A stretch of DNA of 24,150 nucleotides, from positions 1 to 24,150 of the forward strand of contig JBCBWG010000023.1 of assembly GCA_039817205.1 (NCBI GenBank), given 5' to 3'. Each line of letters begins with the position of its first letter. Position 1 is the stretch's first letter. A model generated the notes under the pieces. That model ran no database searches. It was not told the origin of the DNA and saw only the letters and a list, made by a program, of their open reading frames with translations. Below, piece by piece: positions 1 to 6,619 of this stretch. The position numbers and the translations under genes were made by a program. Origin of the DNA: JBCBWG01 sp039817205 (GTDB lineage: Bacteria; Pseudomonadota; Alphaproteobacteria; Rhizobiales; Hyphomicrobiaceae).

Positions 1-1
1 C

Positions 2-421
2 GTGATGAACCAGGTTATGATGGTCAACCTGATCGCACCGCTGATGCTGACGCGCGGACTACTGGCACCGCTCCGCCAAAGTCGGGGTGCGGTGGTCAAT
101 ATTTCGTCGATCGCAAGTACGCGGATCCACCCGTTTGCCGGTGGCGCCTATGCAACCTCGAAAGCGGCGTTGTCCGCGCTGACCCGCGAACTCGCGCATG
201 ACCTCGGACCGACGGGCGTGCGCGTGAATGCGGTGGCGCCCGGTGAGATCGAAACCTCGATCCTGTCGCCTGGAACCGACGAAATGGTGCAACAACAGGT
301 GCCGCTCAAGCGGATTGGCAGCCCTGAGGAAGTCGCTGAGGTCGTCGCTTTTCTTTGCTCGCCCGCCGCGTCGTACGTGAACGGCACCGAGATCCCGATT
401 AACGGCGGCCAGCACATCTGA
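2..421 (+). CDS. SDR-family oxidoreductase, C-terminal part (5' truncated by window edge)
   Basis: This is the C-terminal two thirds of a classical short-chain dehydrogenase/reductase, an NAD(P)H-dependent Rossmann-fold enzyme of the FabG type. Visible family landmarks are VNISS with the catalytic serine, the catalytic YATSK motif (Tyr and Lys), the RVNAVAPG segment that contacts the cofactor, and a C-terminal SYVNGTEIPINGG strand. The N-terminal glycine-rich cofactor motif lies outside the window, so the GTG at position 2 is an internal codon and not the start. It ends at a TGA at 419-421. It points the same way as the carrier-protein cassette downstream, but a 236-base gap separates them, so shared transcription is only possible. 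The substrate cannot be told from the sequence; a 3-oxoacyl-ACP or sugar/steroid-type substrate would fit equally well. Confidence 0.9.
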   Translation: MMNQVMMVNLIAPLMLTRGLLAPLRQSRGAVVNISSIASTRIHPFAGGAYATSKAALSALTRELAHDLGPTGVRVNAVAPGEIETSILSPGTDEMVQQQVPLKRIGSPEEVAEVVAFLCSPAASYVNGTEIPINGGQHI

Positions 422-657
422 TCGGCTGGTCGCAAACGGTTCCCGTGGGCGTCTCGTTTCCACGTCGTTAACGACCGCAGCCGCTTTCTTATCCCCGCTC
501 CTTCGCGTGCTCCTATTCTGGGTGCTCGGGAAAACTGCCCGCGCTTGTCGCGCGCGCGGCCCCGGCATTTTTGTGCGACGCGCGACCCCACAATTGGCGC
601 TCAGACTGCCACGGAACTTGCAGGTTTGGCGCGCGGGGTCAGATCTGTGTGGTGCTC
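422..657. other. intergenic spacer between SDR gene and GNAT-like gene
   Basis: This is a GC-rich spacer of 236 bases with no credible gene. It contains a weak short inverted repeat (CGCGC/GCGCG around 540-560). I see no clear -35/-10 pair and no strong ribosome-binding site just before 658. Confidence 0.4.
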
Positions 658-1638
658 ATGCAAGTCAACGACAACAATCTCGGTCAGGCGATCGATTTGC
701 TCGAAGCGGGGTTTCCGAACCGGACGCGCCAGTTTTGGGAGACAGGCATCGCGCGATTGGTGACGCTCGACGCCCATGCTCGGGACGGGTTGCCGATTGG
801 CCATTTCCTGATGTCGAGCGGGCAGCCGGTCGGTGTTGCGCTGAGCGCGATCAGTTACACGTCGCGCTTTATCGATTGCCAAGCGAAGCGCGTGACGTCG
901 CCGAAATGCGTAGCAAAACCATCCGCATATGTCGGCGGTAACAGCCGGAAGCAATCGACACTGAGCGCCGAGCGACAGGACGACCGTCCGCGCTGTCGCA
1001 ACCTTGCGAGCTGGTATATCGAACCGGCGCACCGCTGGAAAATCTCTCTGCTTCTCCGCGACGTGCTCTCGGATCGTGCCGCCGTCTACACCGACCTGAC
1101 ACCAACGGCCGACGTGCAGAAAATTTTGAAGTCGCTTGGTTTCCAGGCGCTGAACGACGGCGTCAAAGTGGTCAACACAGCCGTTCGCGCGCTGAGAACG
1201 GAGCGCGATACGCGCGTCCAGGAATGGCAAGCGGCGTCCCAAGCTGAAGCAGGTCCGACTGCGCTGCCGCAAACCGAGACATTCGACGTCGTGGCGCGCG
1301 ACCACGTCGGTTACGGCTGTCGGGTCGTTGAGCTTTTGAAGTCTGACGGGCGATGCCGCCTGATCCTCAAGCCAACGCGCGTGAAACATACGCCGGCTGT
1401 GCAGGTCATCTACTGCGACGATACCGCAATTCTGGATGGCAGCATCGGTGCGCTGTCGCGTTGGCTCGTCGCGCGCGGCTACTTGGCACTTATCGTGGAT
1501 GTGGCGTGTGGATCGCTGGAGCGAACAAACGTCTCTCAGATTGTGATGCCGGAGCGGCGGCGCCGCTTTGTGCGCAACGCATTTCTCGAAGGTCAGACGG
1601 ATTACACCTATTCCGAACTGGCGCTCTTCGATCTTTGA
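658..1638 (+). CDS. GNAT-like acyltransferase protein of the carrier-protein cassette
   Basis: Predicted product of 326 residues. The N-terminal half resembles an acyl-CoA/acyl-ACP N-acyltransferase (GNAT) fold: an AIDLLEAGFP helix, a strand with HFLMSSGQPVGVALSAIS, then ASWYIEPAHRWK and TDLTPTADVQKILKSLGF, which look like the cofactor-binding strand/helix and the C-terminal LGF motif. The C-terminal half (about residues 210-310) may be a second, degenerate GNAT-like lobe. Residues about 65-115 form a hydrophilic, Lys/Arg-rich stretch that breaks the fold and has no obvious counterpart. The ATG at 658 is chosen because the family N-terminus starts there; the reading frame stays open upstream to 571. 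No good Shine-Dalgarno is visible, so the start is uncertain. The gene precedes the carrier-protein gene by 66 bases. By context it may transfer an acyl or aminoacyl group from the carrier protein, but this is inference. Confidence 0.65.
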   Translation: MQVNDNNLGQAIDLLEAGFPNRTRQFWETGIARLVTLDAHARDGLPIGHFLMSSGQPVGVALSAISYTSRFIDCQAKRVTSPKCVAKPSAYVGGNSRKQSTLSAERQDDRPRCRNLASWYIEPAHRWKISLLLRDVLSDRAAVYTDLTPTADVQKILKSLGFQALNDGVKVVNTAVRALRTERDTRVQEWQAASQAEAGPTALPQTETFDVVARDHVGYGCRVVELLKSDGRCRLILKPTRVKHTPAVQVIYCDDTAILDGSIGALSRWLVARGYLALIVDVACGSLERTNVSQIVMPERRRRFVRNAFLEGQTDYTYSELALFDL

Positions 1639-1704
1639 AACGGGTTGCGACCCTCGCGGTCCAGAGGGCTGGGCTGCACGAACTGTTTGAGGAGCTTTTT
1701 GGCA

Positions 1705-1995
1705 ATGGCAATGCTCGACGTCGCCGAGGTACCGCGTGAAGCGATTGCAACCGAAATCGTTGGTTTTCTCAAAGAGCAATCGATTCCGCTCGACGAGGCT
1801 GCCGCGCCCGCGGATATCCCGTTGCTCGAAGGCGACGCGCTCGACTCGCTCGGTATCGTCCAGCTGACCATGTTCCTCGGTGAGACCTACGACATCGCCA
1901 TCGAAGAGGAAGACTTCGTCGCCGAAAATTTCGCGACCGTCGGGACACTCGTTGACCTCATCAAAGTCAAGCTCGGTGACCACCCCCACGCTTGA
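1705..1995 (+). CDS. Acyl carrier protein (phosphopantetheine-binding)
   Basis: An acidic protein of 96 residues with the carrier-protein signature ALDSLGIVQL. Ser48 in the DSL motif is the predicted 4'-phosphopantetheine attachment site, and the region is predicted to fold into the usual four-helix bundle. The ATG at 1705 is preceded by GAGGAG (1689-1694) at 10-base spacing, which fixes the start; a second ATG lies two codons later. It lies between the GNAT-like gene and the AMP-forming ligase, whose GTG start is 25 bases downstream. Families of this sort accompany the exosortase A-associated ligase and decarboxylase, so it probably carries the substrate activated by that ligase. It is unlikely to be the primary fatty-acid AcpP, because its sequence around the serine and its context differ. 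Confidence 0.88.
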   Translation: MAMLDVAEVPREAIATEIVGFLKEQSIPLDEAAAPADIPLLEGDALDSLGIVQLTMFLGETYDIAIEEEDFVAENFATVGTLVDLIKVKLGDHPHA

Positions 1996-2020
1996 TTCAA
2001 CCCGCCTTGGACAAGACCCC

Positions 2021-3559
2021 GTGACGCCATATCTCCTTCACCACTTGCTTGATCAAGCGCCAGGTCCGGATGAAAAGCCGGCCTTGATCGATGGTGGGCA
2101 GTCGCTCTCGTACGGCGCTCTCAGAACCGACGTATGGCGGGTTGCTTCGTGGCTGCATCAGCGCGGTCTGATGCCCGGCGATCGGGTTGCGATCGTTTTG
2201 CCCAAGAGCTTTGACGAATGTGTTGCCATCCTCGCGGTGAGCATGGCGGGTGGCGTCTTTGTGCCGGTCAATGCGCAATTGCTCGGAGGCCAAGTCGCGC
2301 ACATCGCCTCAGACTGTGGCGCGCGCTTCGTCATCACCACGGACGACCGCAAAGCTGAGATCGCAACGGCGCTCGACGCGGCTGATGCCAACCCCGAGCT
2401 GGTCACCGCCGCTGAGATCAGTGCCACATGTTGCGACATGTCCGGTCCAGCGCCGATCGTTGGTCGGCTCGGCGAAGATCTTGCAGCGATCCTCTATACG
2501 TCCGGATCGACCGGTCGTCCAAAGGGTGTGATGCTGAGCCATCGCAATCTTCTCGCAGGCGCGCGGATTGTGCGGACATATCTCAACATCACTGCGGAGG
2601 ACCGCCTGCTTTCGGTTCTGCCGCTGAGCTTCGACTACGGCCTTAATCAATTGACGACCGTGCTCGAGCAAGGCGCGACTTTGGTGCTTGCCACGTTCCG
2701 GTTGGGCGACGATCTCGTTCGCATTTTGAAAGAGCAGCGCATTACGGGCTTTGCCGGTGTCCCTGCGATTTGGGCGATCCTGTCGCGGGCGGCGCCAAGC
2801 CTGCCAAAGACCGAGCTTCCGCACTTGCGCTACATCACCAACTCCGGTGGAGCGGTGCCATCGGCAACAGTCCGACGCCTGCGCGAATTGGTGCCGAACA
2901 CAGATGTCGTGCTCATGTACGGCCTGACGGAAGCGTTTCGCTCGACCTATCTGCCGCCGGACATGGTTGACGAAAAGCCAACATCGATCGGCAAAGCGAT
3001 CCCTGAGTGCGAGGTGATGGTCGTCACCAAAGACGGTTGCCGGGCAGCTCCGGGCGCGCCCGGCATTCTGGTCCACCGCGGTCCAACGGTCTCTCTCGGC
3101 TACTGGAACCGGCCGGAAGACACCGCGGCTGTCTTGAAGCCGAACCCGTTCCAGAGCGCCGATGAGGGCGGCGATATCGTCTGCTATTCCGGCGATCTTG
3201 TTACGATGGATGAGGACGGCTTCCTCTATTTCGTCGCCCGTGACGATGCGATGATCAAGTCGGCCGGCTTCCGCATCAGCCCAACCGAGGTTGAGGAAGT
3301 GTTGATGGCAAGCGGCGCCTTTCAACAGGTCGCCGTCATCGGTCTGCCGGACCCTTGGGTTGGCCAGAAGGTCGTCGGCGTCGGCGTCGCAACCGACACG
3401 TCAGACGGATCCGCACCCGACACGAAAACCCTATTGAAAGCAGTTGCTCAGAAACTGCCGTCTCACATGGTCCCGAAAACGATCGACTGGGTGCCCGCGT
3501 TGCCGACCACTGCGAACGGAAAAGTTGACTACAAGCGTCTTGTTGCGGAGCGAACCTGA
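2021..3559 (+). CDS. AMP-forming acyl-CoA/acyl-ACP ligase, exosortase A system-associated type
   Basis: A 512-residue member of the ANL superfamily, which adenylates a carboxylate with ATP and transfers it to a thiol. Motifs seen in order: ATP-binding P-loop YTSGSTGRPKG (about 158-168), MYGLTEA (about 304-310), YSGDL and the hinge region ARDDAMIKSAGFRI, and the C-terminal NGKVDYKRL with the catalytic lysine near residue 501. Length and N-terminus (TPYLLHHLLDQ) match the exosortase A-associated ligase family (TIGR03098). GTG 2021 is preferred because it gives that N-terminus; an alternative GTG at 1976 would overlap the carrier gene. The stop overlaps the decarboxylase ATG by one base, implying translational coupling. 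The likely partner thiol is the adjacent carrier protein. The acid substrate is unknown. Confidence 0.87.
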   Translation: MTPYLLHHLLDQAPGPDEKPALIDGGQSLSYGALRTDVWRVASWLHQRGLMPGDRVAIVLPKSFDECVAILAVSMAGGVFVPVNAQLLGGQVAHIASDCGARFVITTDDRKAEIATALDAADANPELVTAAEISATCCDMSGPAPIVGRLGEDLAAILYTSGSTGRPKGVMLSHRNLLAGARIVRTYLNITAEDRLLSVLPLSFDYGLNQLTTVLEQGATLVLATFRLGDDLVRILKEQRITGFAGVPAIWAILSRAAPSLPKTELPHLRYITNSGGAVPSATVRRLRELVPNTDVVLMYGLTEAFRSTYLPPDMVDEKPTSIGKAIPECEVMVVTKDGCRAAPGAPGILVHRGPTVSLGYWNRPEDTAAVLKPNPFQSADEGGDIVCYSGDLVTMDEDGFLYFVARDDAMIKSAGFRISPTEVEEVLMASGAFQQVAVIGLPDPWVGQKVVGVGVATDTSDGSAPDTKTLLKAVAQKLPSHMVPKTIDWVPALPTTANGKVDYKRLVAERT

Positions 3560-4944
3560 TGGAGCGCGCGACAGACACGCAGGGTTCCGTGTCTCAGGAG
3601 ATTGAGACAGGAGATGTCGGCTGCACGGCGTCCAAACAATCTGCGACGCTTGCCGATCAGCTCGTCGAGGCATCCTTCGGCACGCGGGGTGCCGACCTGA
3701 CTGTTGGCGGAGTTTCAGCCCGCGATCTCGCCGACACCTACGGCACGCCGCTGTACGTCTACGATGCTGCTCTGCTCCGCGAGAACTACAAGAACCTGAG
3801 CGAAGCTGTCTCGGGCTTTGCAGAGATCTATTACTCCGTGAAGGCCAACCCGCGACGCGCGATTGCTGAGACGTTTGTTGGCGAAGGCGCCGGTCTCGAA
3901 ATCGCATCTGCGCGCGAGTTTGATATCGCTGTTGCCGCCGGTGCTGATCCGAGCCGCATTATTTTCGCCGGTCCCGGCAAAGGCGCGCACGAACTTGAGC
4001 GCGCAATCGCAGGTGGTCTTGGCGAGCTTCATCTTGAGAGCTTCGAGGAGATCGAGCATGCCGCGCGCGCGGCAGCCGAGCAGGGCCGCGATCAAGATGT
4101 TGCCATTCGGGTCAACCCGGTGGCGGCCGCGCTTGGTGGCGCAATGCGGATGGGCGGCAAACCGACGGCCTTTGGTTTCGATGAAGAAATCCTCGCAGAC
4201 GTCGTGGCAGCTGTCCGCCAACACCCACGTCTGCGACTCGGCGGTGTTCACCTGTTCGCGGGGACGCAGATTTTGAAAGCGGACGTTCTGCTCGCGCAAT
4301 GGCGTCACGGTCTCAAAATTGCGCAGCGCCTTTCGGATCTGATGGGTGAGCCCGTTCGCACAATCGATCTCGGTGGTGGCCTTGGCGTCCCCTACCACGA
4401 TGGCGATAAGGTCCTTGACCTCAACCAATTGGCTCAGGGCGTCCCGGCGCTTGTTGAGACGATCGCACAAGACGTCCGACTGTCGGATGCGCACATCGTG
4501 CTGGAACCCGGTCGATATCTCACGGCGAACGCGGGCGTCTATCTGATGCAGGTCCGCGCGGTGAAACACTCACGCGGCGAGCGGTTCCTGATCTGTGACG
4601 GGGGCATGCACCATCATTTGGCAGCGTCCGGCAATCTCGGCCAGGTCATCAAGCGCGACTATCCACTCGTCGCAGCGGACGCCATGAACGACCGGGCGCG
4701 GAGCCAAGCCAACGTCGTCGGCCCCTTGTGCACGCCGCTCGACACGCTCGGTCGCAAAACGCCGATGCCAAAGCTTAGCGCGGGCCAACTGGTCGGAGTT
4801 TTGCAGTCGGGTGCCTACGGCGTTTCTGCGAGCCCGGTCGGGTTCTTATCACATCCTGAACCTGTTGAGGTTCTGGTCGACAACGGCACGCATCGAGCAA
4901 TTTCGATGTGCGACCACAGGAATGGCCAGGTGGCGGAAGTCTAA
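3559..4944 (+). CDS. Type III PLP-dependent decarboxylase, exosortase A system-associated type
   Basis: A 461-residue fold-type III enzyme related to diaminopimelate (LysA) and ornithine decarboxylases. Lys95 in YYSVKANP is the predicted PLP Schiff-base lysine; DLGGGLG (270-276) binds the phosphate; EPGRY (316-320) and GPLCTPLD with Cys391 form the active site across the dimer. The segment CDGGMHHHLAASG (346-358) is typical of the exosortase A-associated decarboxylase family (TIGR03099). It likely decarboxylates an amino acid, possibly bound to the neighbouring carrier protein. The first 50 residues are an extra hydrophilic extension not expected in the family. The ATG overlaps the ligase stop (TGATG). 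The last seven codons and the TAA lie inside a tRNA-like sequence. It is not a housekeeping lysA, since context and the His-rich motif differ. Confidence 0.9.
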   Translation: MERATDTQGSVSQEIETGDVGCTASKQSATLADQLVEASFGTRGADLTVGGVSARDLADTYGTPLYVYDAALLRENYKNLSEAVSGFAEIYYSVKANPRRAIAETFVGEGAGLEIASAREFDIAVAAGADPSRIIFAGPGKGAHELERAIAGGLGELHLESFEEIEHAARAAAEQGRDQDVAIRVNPVAAALGGAMRMGGKPTAFGFDEEILADVVAAVRQHPRLRLGGVHLFAGTQILKADVLLAQWRHGLKIAQRLSDLMGEPVRTIDLGGGLGVPYHDGDKVLDLNQLAQGVPALVETIAQDVRLSDAHIVLEPGRYLTANAGVYLMQVRAVKHSRGERFLICDGGMHHHLAASGNLGQVIKRDYPLVAADAMNDRARSQANVVGPLCTPLDTLGRKTPMPKLSAGQLVGVLQSGAYGVSASPVGFLSHPEPVEVLVDNGTHRAISMCDHRNGQVAEV

Positions 4945-5000
4945 CGCGGTGCGGTGTGCAAGCCGCGCAGATCCTGGTTCAAGTCCAGGCCTGGCCTCCA
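4924..5000 (+). tRNA. tRNA-Cys(GCA)-like gene, non-canonical, overlapping the upstream CDS
   Basis: The acceptor stem is perfect: GGCCAGG (4924-4930) pairs with CCTGGCC (4990-4996). It is followed by T73 and an encoded CCA; the TCCA end is the mark of tRNA-Cys. The T arm is perfect (CCTGG, loop TTCAAGT, CCAGG; 4973-4989). The D stem is GCG/CGC (4933-4935, 4945-4947). The anticodon arm is odd: GTGCGG (4949-4954) pairs with CCGCGC (4963-4968), leaving an 8-base loop TGTGCAAG with anticodon GCA at 4958-4960; pairing one further T-G gives a 6-base loop. The D-loop GAAGTCTAA lacks the GG that normally contacts the T-loop. The 5' third overlaps the end of the decarboxylase gene. It may be a degenerate copy or a functional unusual tRNA; I am sure only of the tRNA-Cys ancestry. 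Confidence 0.55.
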
Positions 5001-5007
5001 TTCCCAA

Positions 5008-5064
5008 GCGTTGCGGCAAACGCGGAGCCAACCGAGAGTGTGGCTGCCTCGCACGGTGCAACGC
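5008..5064. repeat. Nested inverted repeats in the spacer after the tRNA-like sequence
   Basis: GCGTTGC (5008-5014) is the exact complement of GCAACGC (5058-5064). Within them AGCCA (5026-5030) pairs with TGGCT (5041-5045) around a 10-base loop. The arrangement could form a branched or bulged RNA stem in the spacer before the propeller gene. There is no run of T after it, so it is not an obvious terminator. Its role is unknown. Confidence 0.35.
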
Positions 5065-5126
5065 CTCGTTAATGCTCAACCCCACAAAAGGCTCTGCGTT
5101 CGCTGAAGTTCCGGCTACGGCTTCTG

Positions 5127-5157
5127 GCGCGCGTGATCCGTGTTCGCGCGCGATTTG
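5127..5157 (+). terminator. GC-rich hairpin, possible terminator before the propeller gene
   Basis: GCGCGCG (5127-5133) pairs perfectly with CGCGCGC (5145-5151) around an 11-base loop, followed by a short ATTT. The stem is strong but the T tract is poor, so it is only a weak candidate for a terminator of the upstream genes. It could also be part of the 5' leader of the propeller gene 32 bases downstream. Confidence 0.3.
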
Positions 5158-5188
5158 ATCGGCGTAATTGATTTTAGTGGGTGTACCA

Positions 5189-6517
5189 ATGTCAGATGAT
5201 GTTGATCCGTCCCGTCGGGCGTTGCTCGTGAAACTTGGGTTGGCCGCAGCCGTCGTTGCCTGCCCCGAAGCGGCACTCGCGCAGAAAAAGCGGCGTCGTC
5301 GCCGCAGCGGACGCACCACGTCCCGCAGGCGAGCCGCCGCCCCACCGAAAAAAGTCATCGATCTCCCGGACTGGTCTTACGGCGCGAACTCGGCCTCCGA
5401 CGAAACCGTGCTGATGTTCCGAGGTAATGGCGCCCACACGTTTTACGGCACGGGTCCGTTACCCGACAAAGCGCCTGAAATCGTCTGGCGCTATCGCACC
5501 GCCTCGATGAAGCGGCGGACCTACGGCGGCAAGTTTAAATACTGGTCCGGGATGGGTTGGACCGGAAGCGCTGTGAAAGTCGGCGACTATGTCTTCGTTG
5601 GTTCGGTTGGCGGTTACGTCTACGCGCTCCACGCTATGACCGGCGAGCTGCAGTGGCGGTATCGCGCGCCCGGCATGTTCAAAAGCTCGGTCTGCGCGTT
5701 TGAGAACCGGCTCTATATTGGCAACACTGACAACCGCTTGCACTGTATTGATGCGGAAAGCGGCGGTGGGCTTTGGACGCGCAACACGGGCCAAGACGTG
5801 GATTCCTCGCCGTGCGTGGTTGACGGGCGGCTTTACGTGGCCGGTGAAAGCGGCTTCGTCCGGTGCCTTGACCCGAAGTCCGGTCGCGAGATCTGGAAGC
5901 AGTTCGTCGGTGGCACAAAAGGCCGTTCGCACGCGAGCCACAAGGGTGCGGAAAGCTCGCCCGCTGTCGTCGATGGCGAAATCTACATCACAACGTACGC
6001 CGGTCAGCTCGTCGCTTTGGATCAAAAGTCCGGCCGCGTTCGCTGGCGCGCCCGGACATTCGATGACACCGATGCCTCGCCCGTGGTTTCGAACGATCTG
6101 GTGTTTGCGGCCGCTGAAGAAAGTGCGCCCTACGTCTACGCGTTCGATCGGGAAACGGGGAAACAGGTTTGGCGCTACGGACAAAAAGCACGCGGGTTTT
6201 ATTCGACGCCAGCCGTTGTCGGCGACCGACTTTATATCGGCGCTGAAAACAATCGCATGCACTGCGTCGATGCAAAGAGCGGTGAGGGCGTTTGGGAATT
6301 CCGCACCAAGAGCAATATCTGGTCATCGCCGTGCGTCGTCGAAGACAAAGTCGTCTTCGGCTGCCGCGATTATCATGTCTATTGCGTCGATGCCAAATCG
6401 GGTTCTGAGATTTGGAAGGTGAAGTTGGATGGGCGTATCCTCGCGTCGCCCTGTATCGTTGACGGAAAGATCTGGATTGGGACGGCAACTGGCTATTTTT
6501 ATCTGCTTTCGGCCTGA
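5189..6517 (+). CDS. Tat-exported PQQ-like beta-propeller repeat protein
   Basis: Predicted 442 residues. The N-terminus has a twin-arginine signal (SRRALLVKLGLAA) with probable cleavage after ALA, so the protein should fold in the cytoplasm and be exported to the periplasm. The next roughly 24 residues contain 13 Lys/Arg. Then come about eight blades of roughly 40 residues with the pattern SSPxVVDGxLYIG...AxDxKSGxxxW, characteristic of the PQQ_2/BamB-like propeller. None of the catalytic or calcium residues of quinoprotein dehydrogenases can be recognised, and the length is well below theirs, so a binding or scaffold role is more likely than an enzyme. ATG 5189 is chosen because it starts just before the signal; the upstream TTG at 5168 in frame is less likely. 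No strong Shine-Dalgarno is seen. It stands alone between the tRNA-like sequence and the GYF_2 gene. Confidence 0.85.
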   Translation: MSDDVDPSRRALLVKLGLAAAVVACPEAALAQKKRRRRRSGRTTSRRRAAAPPKKVIDLPDWSYGANSASDETVLMFRGNGAHTFYGTGPLPDKAPEIVWRYRTASMKRRTYGGKFKYWSGMGWTGSAVKVGDYVFVGSVGGYVYALHAMTGELQWRYRAPGMFKSSVCAFENRLYIGNTDNRLHCIDAESGGGLWTRNTGQDVDSSPCVVDGRLYVAGESGFVRCLDPKSGREIWKQFVGGTKGRSHASHKGAESSPAVVDGEIYITTYAGQLVALDQKSGRVRWRARTFDDTDASPVVSNDLVFAAAEESAPYVYAFDRETGKQVWRYGQKARGFYSTPAVVGDRLYIGAENNRMHCVDAKSGEGVWEFRTKSNIWSSPCVVEDKVVFGCRDYHVYCVDAKSGSEIWKVKLDGRILASPCIVDGKIWIGTATGYFYLLSA

Positions 6518-6619
6518 TTTATTTGATCTGTAGACGCATTGGCCGTTGCAACCTCCGCGCGTGAGGGCTGTTATTACACGCAATGAGCACACTCATTTTC
6601 GTGGGCGGAGTATTGCGTA

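Noticed and set aside
540..585. GC-rich inverted repeat followed by ATTTTT, considered as a terminator of the SDR gene
   Set aside because: The stem is only five base pairs, several pairings compete, and the T-run is not adjacent to the stem.
601..1989. 462-codon open frame on the minus strand opposite the GNAT-like and carrier genes
   Set aside because: It mirrors the codons of the plus-strand genes, shows no family motif and has Arg/Asp-rich shadow composition; the plus-strand carrier protein is certain.
2309..3325. 338-codon open frame on the minus strand opposite the ligase
   Set aside because: The ligase on the plus strand has every ANL motif; the reverse frame has none and is a GC-skew shadow.
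3715..4569. 284-codon open frame opposite the decarboxylase
   Set aside because: Shadow of a gene with clear PLP and active-site motifs.
4933..4968. Possible leucine-type (class II) tRNA because of the GGTGGCGGAA start
   Set aside because: The variable region is only about four bases and the anticodon arm and TCCA end agree with tRNA-Cys, not tRNA-Leu.
5459..6262. 267-codon open frame opposite the propeller gene
   Set aside because: It repeats with the propeller's blade periodicity and has no own motif.
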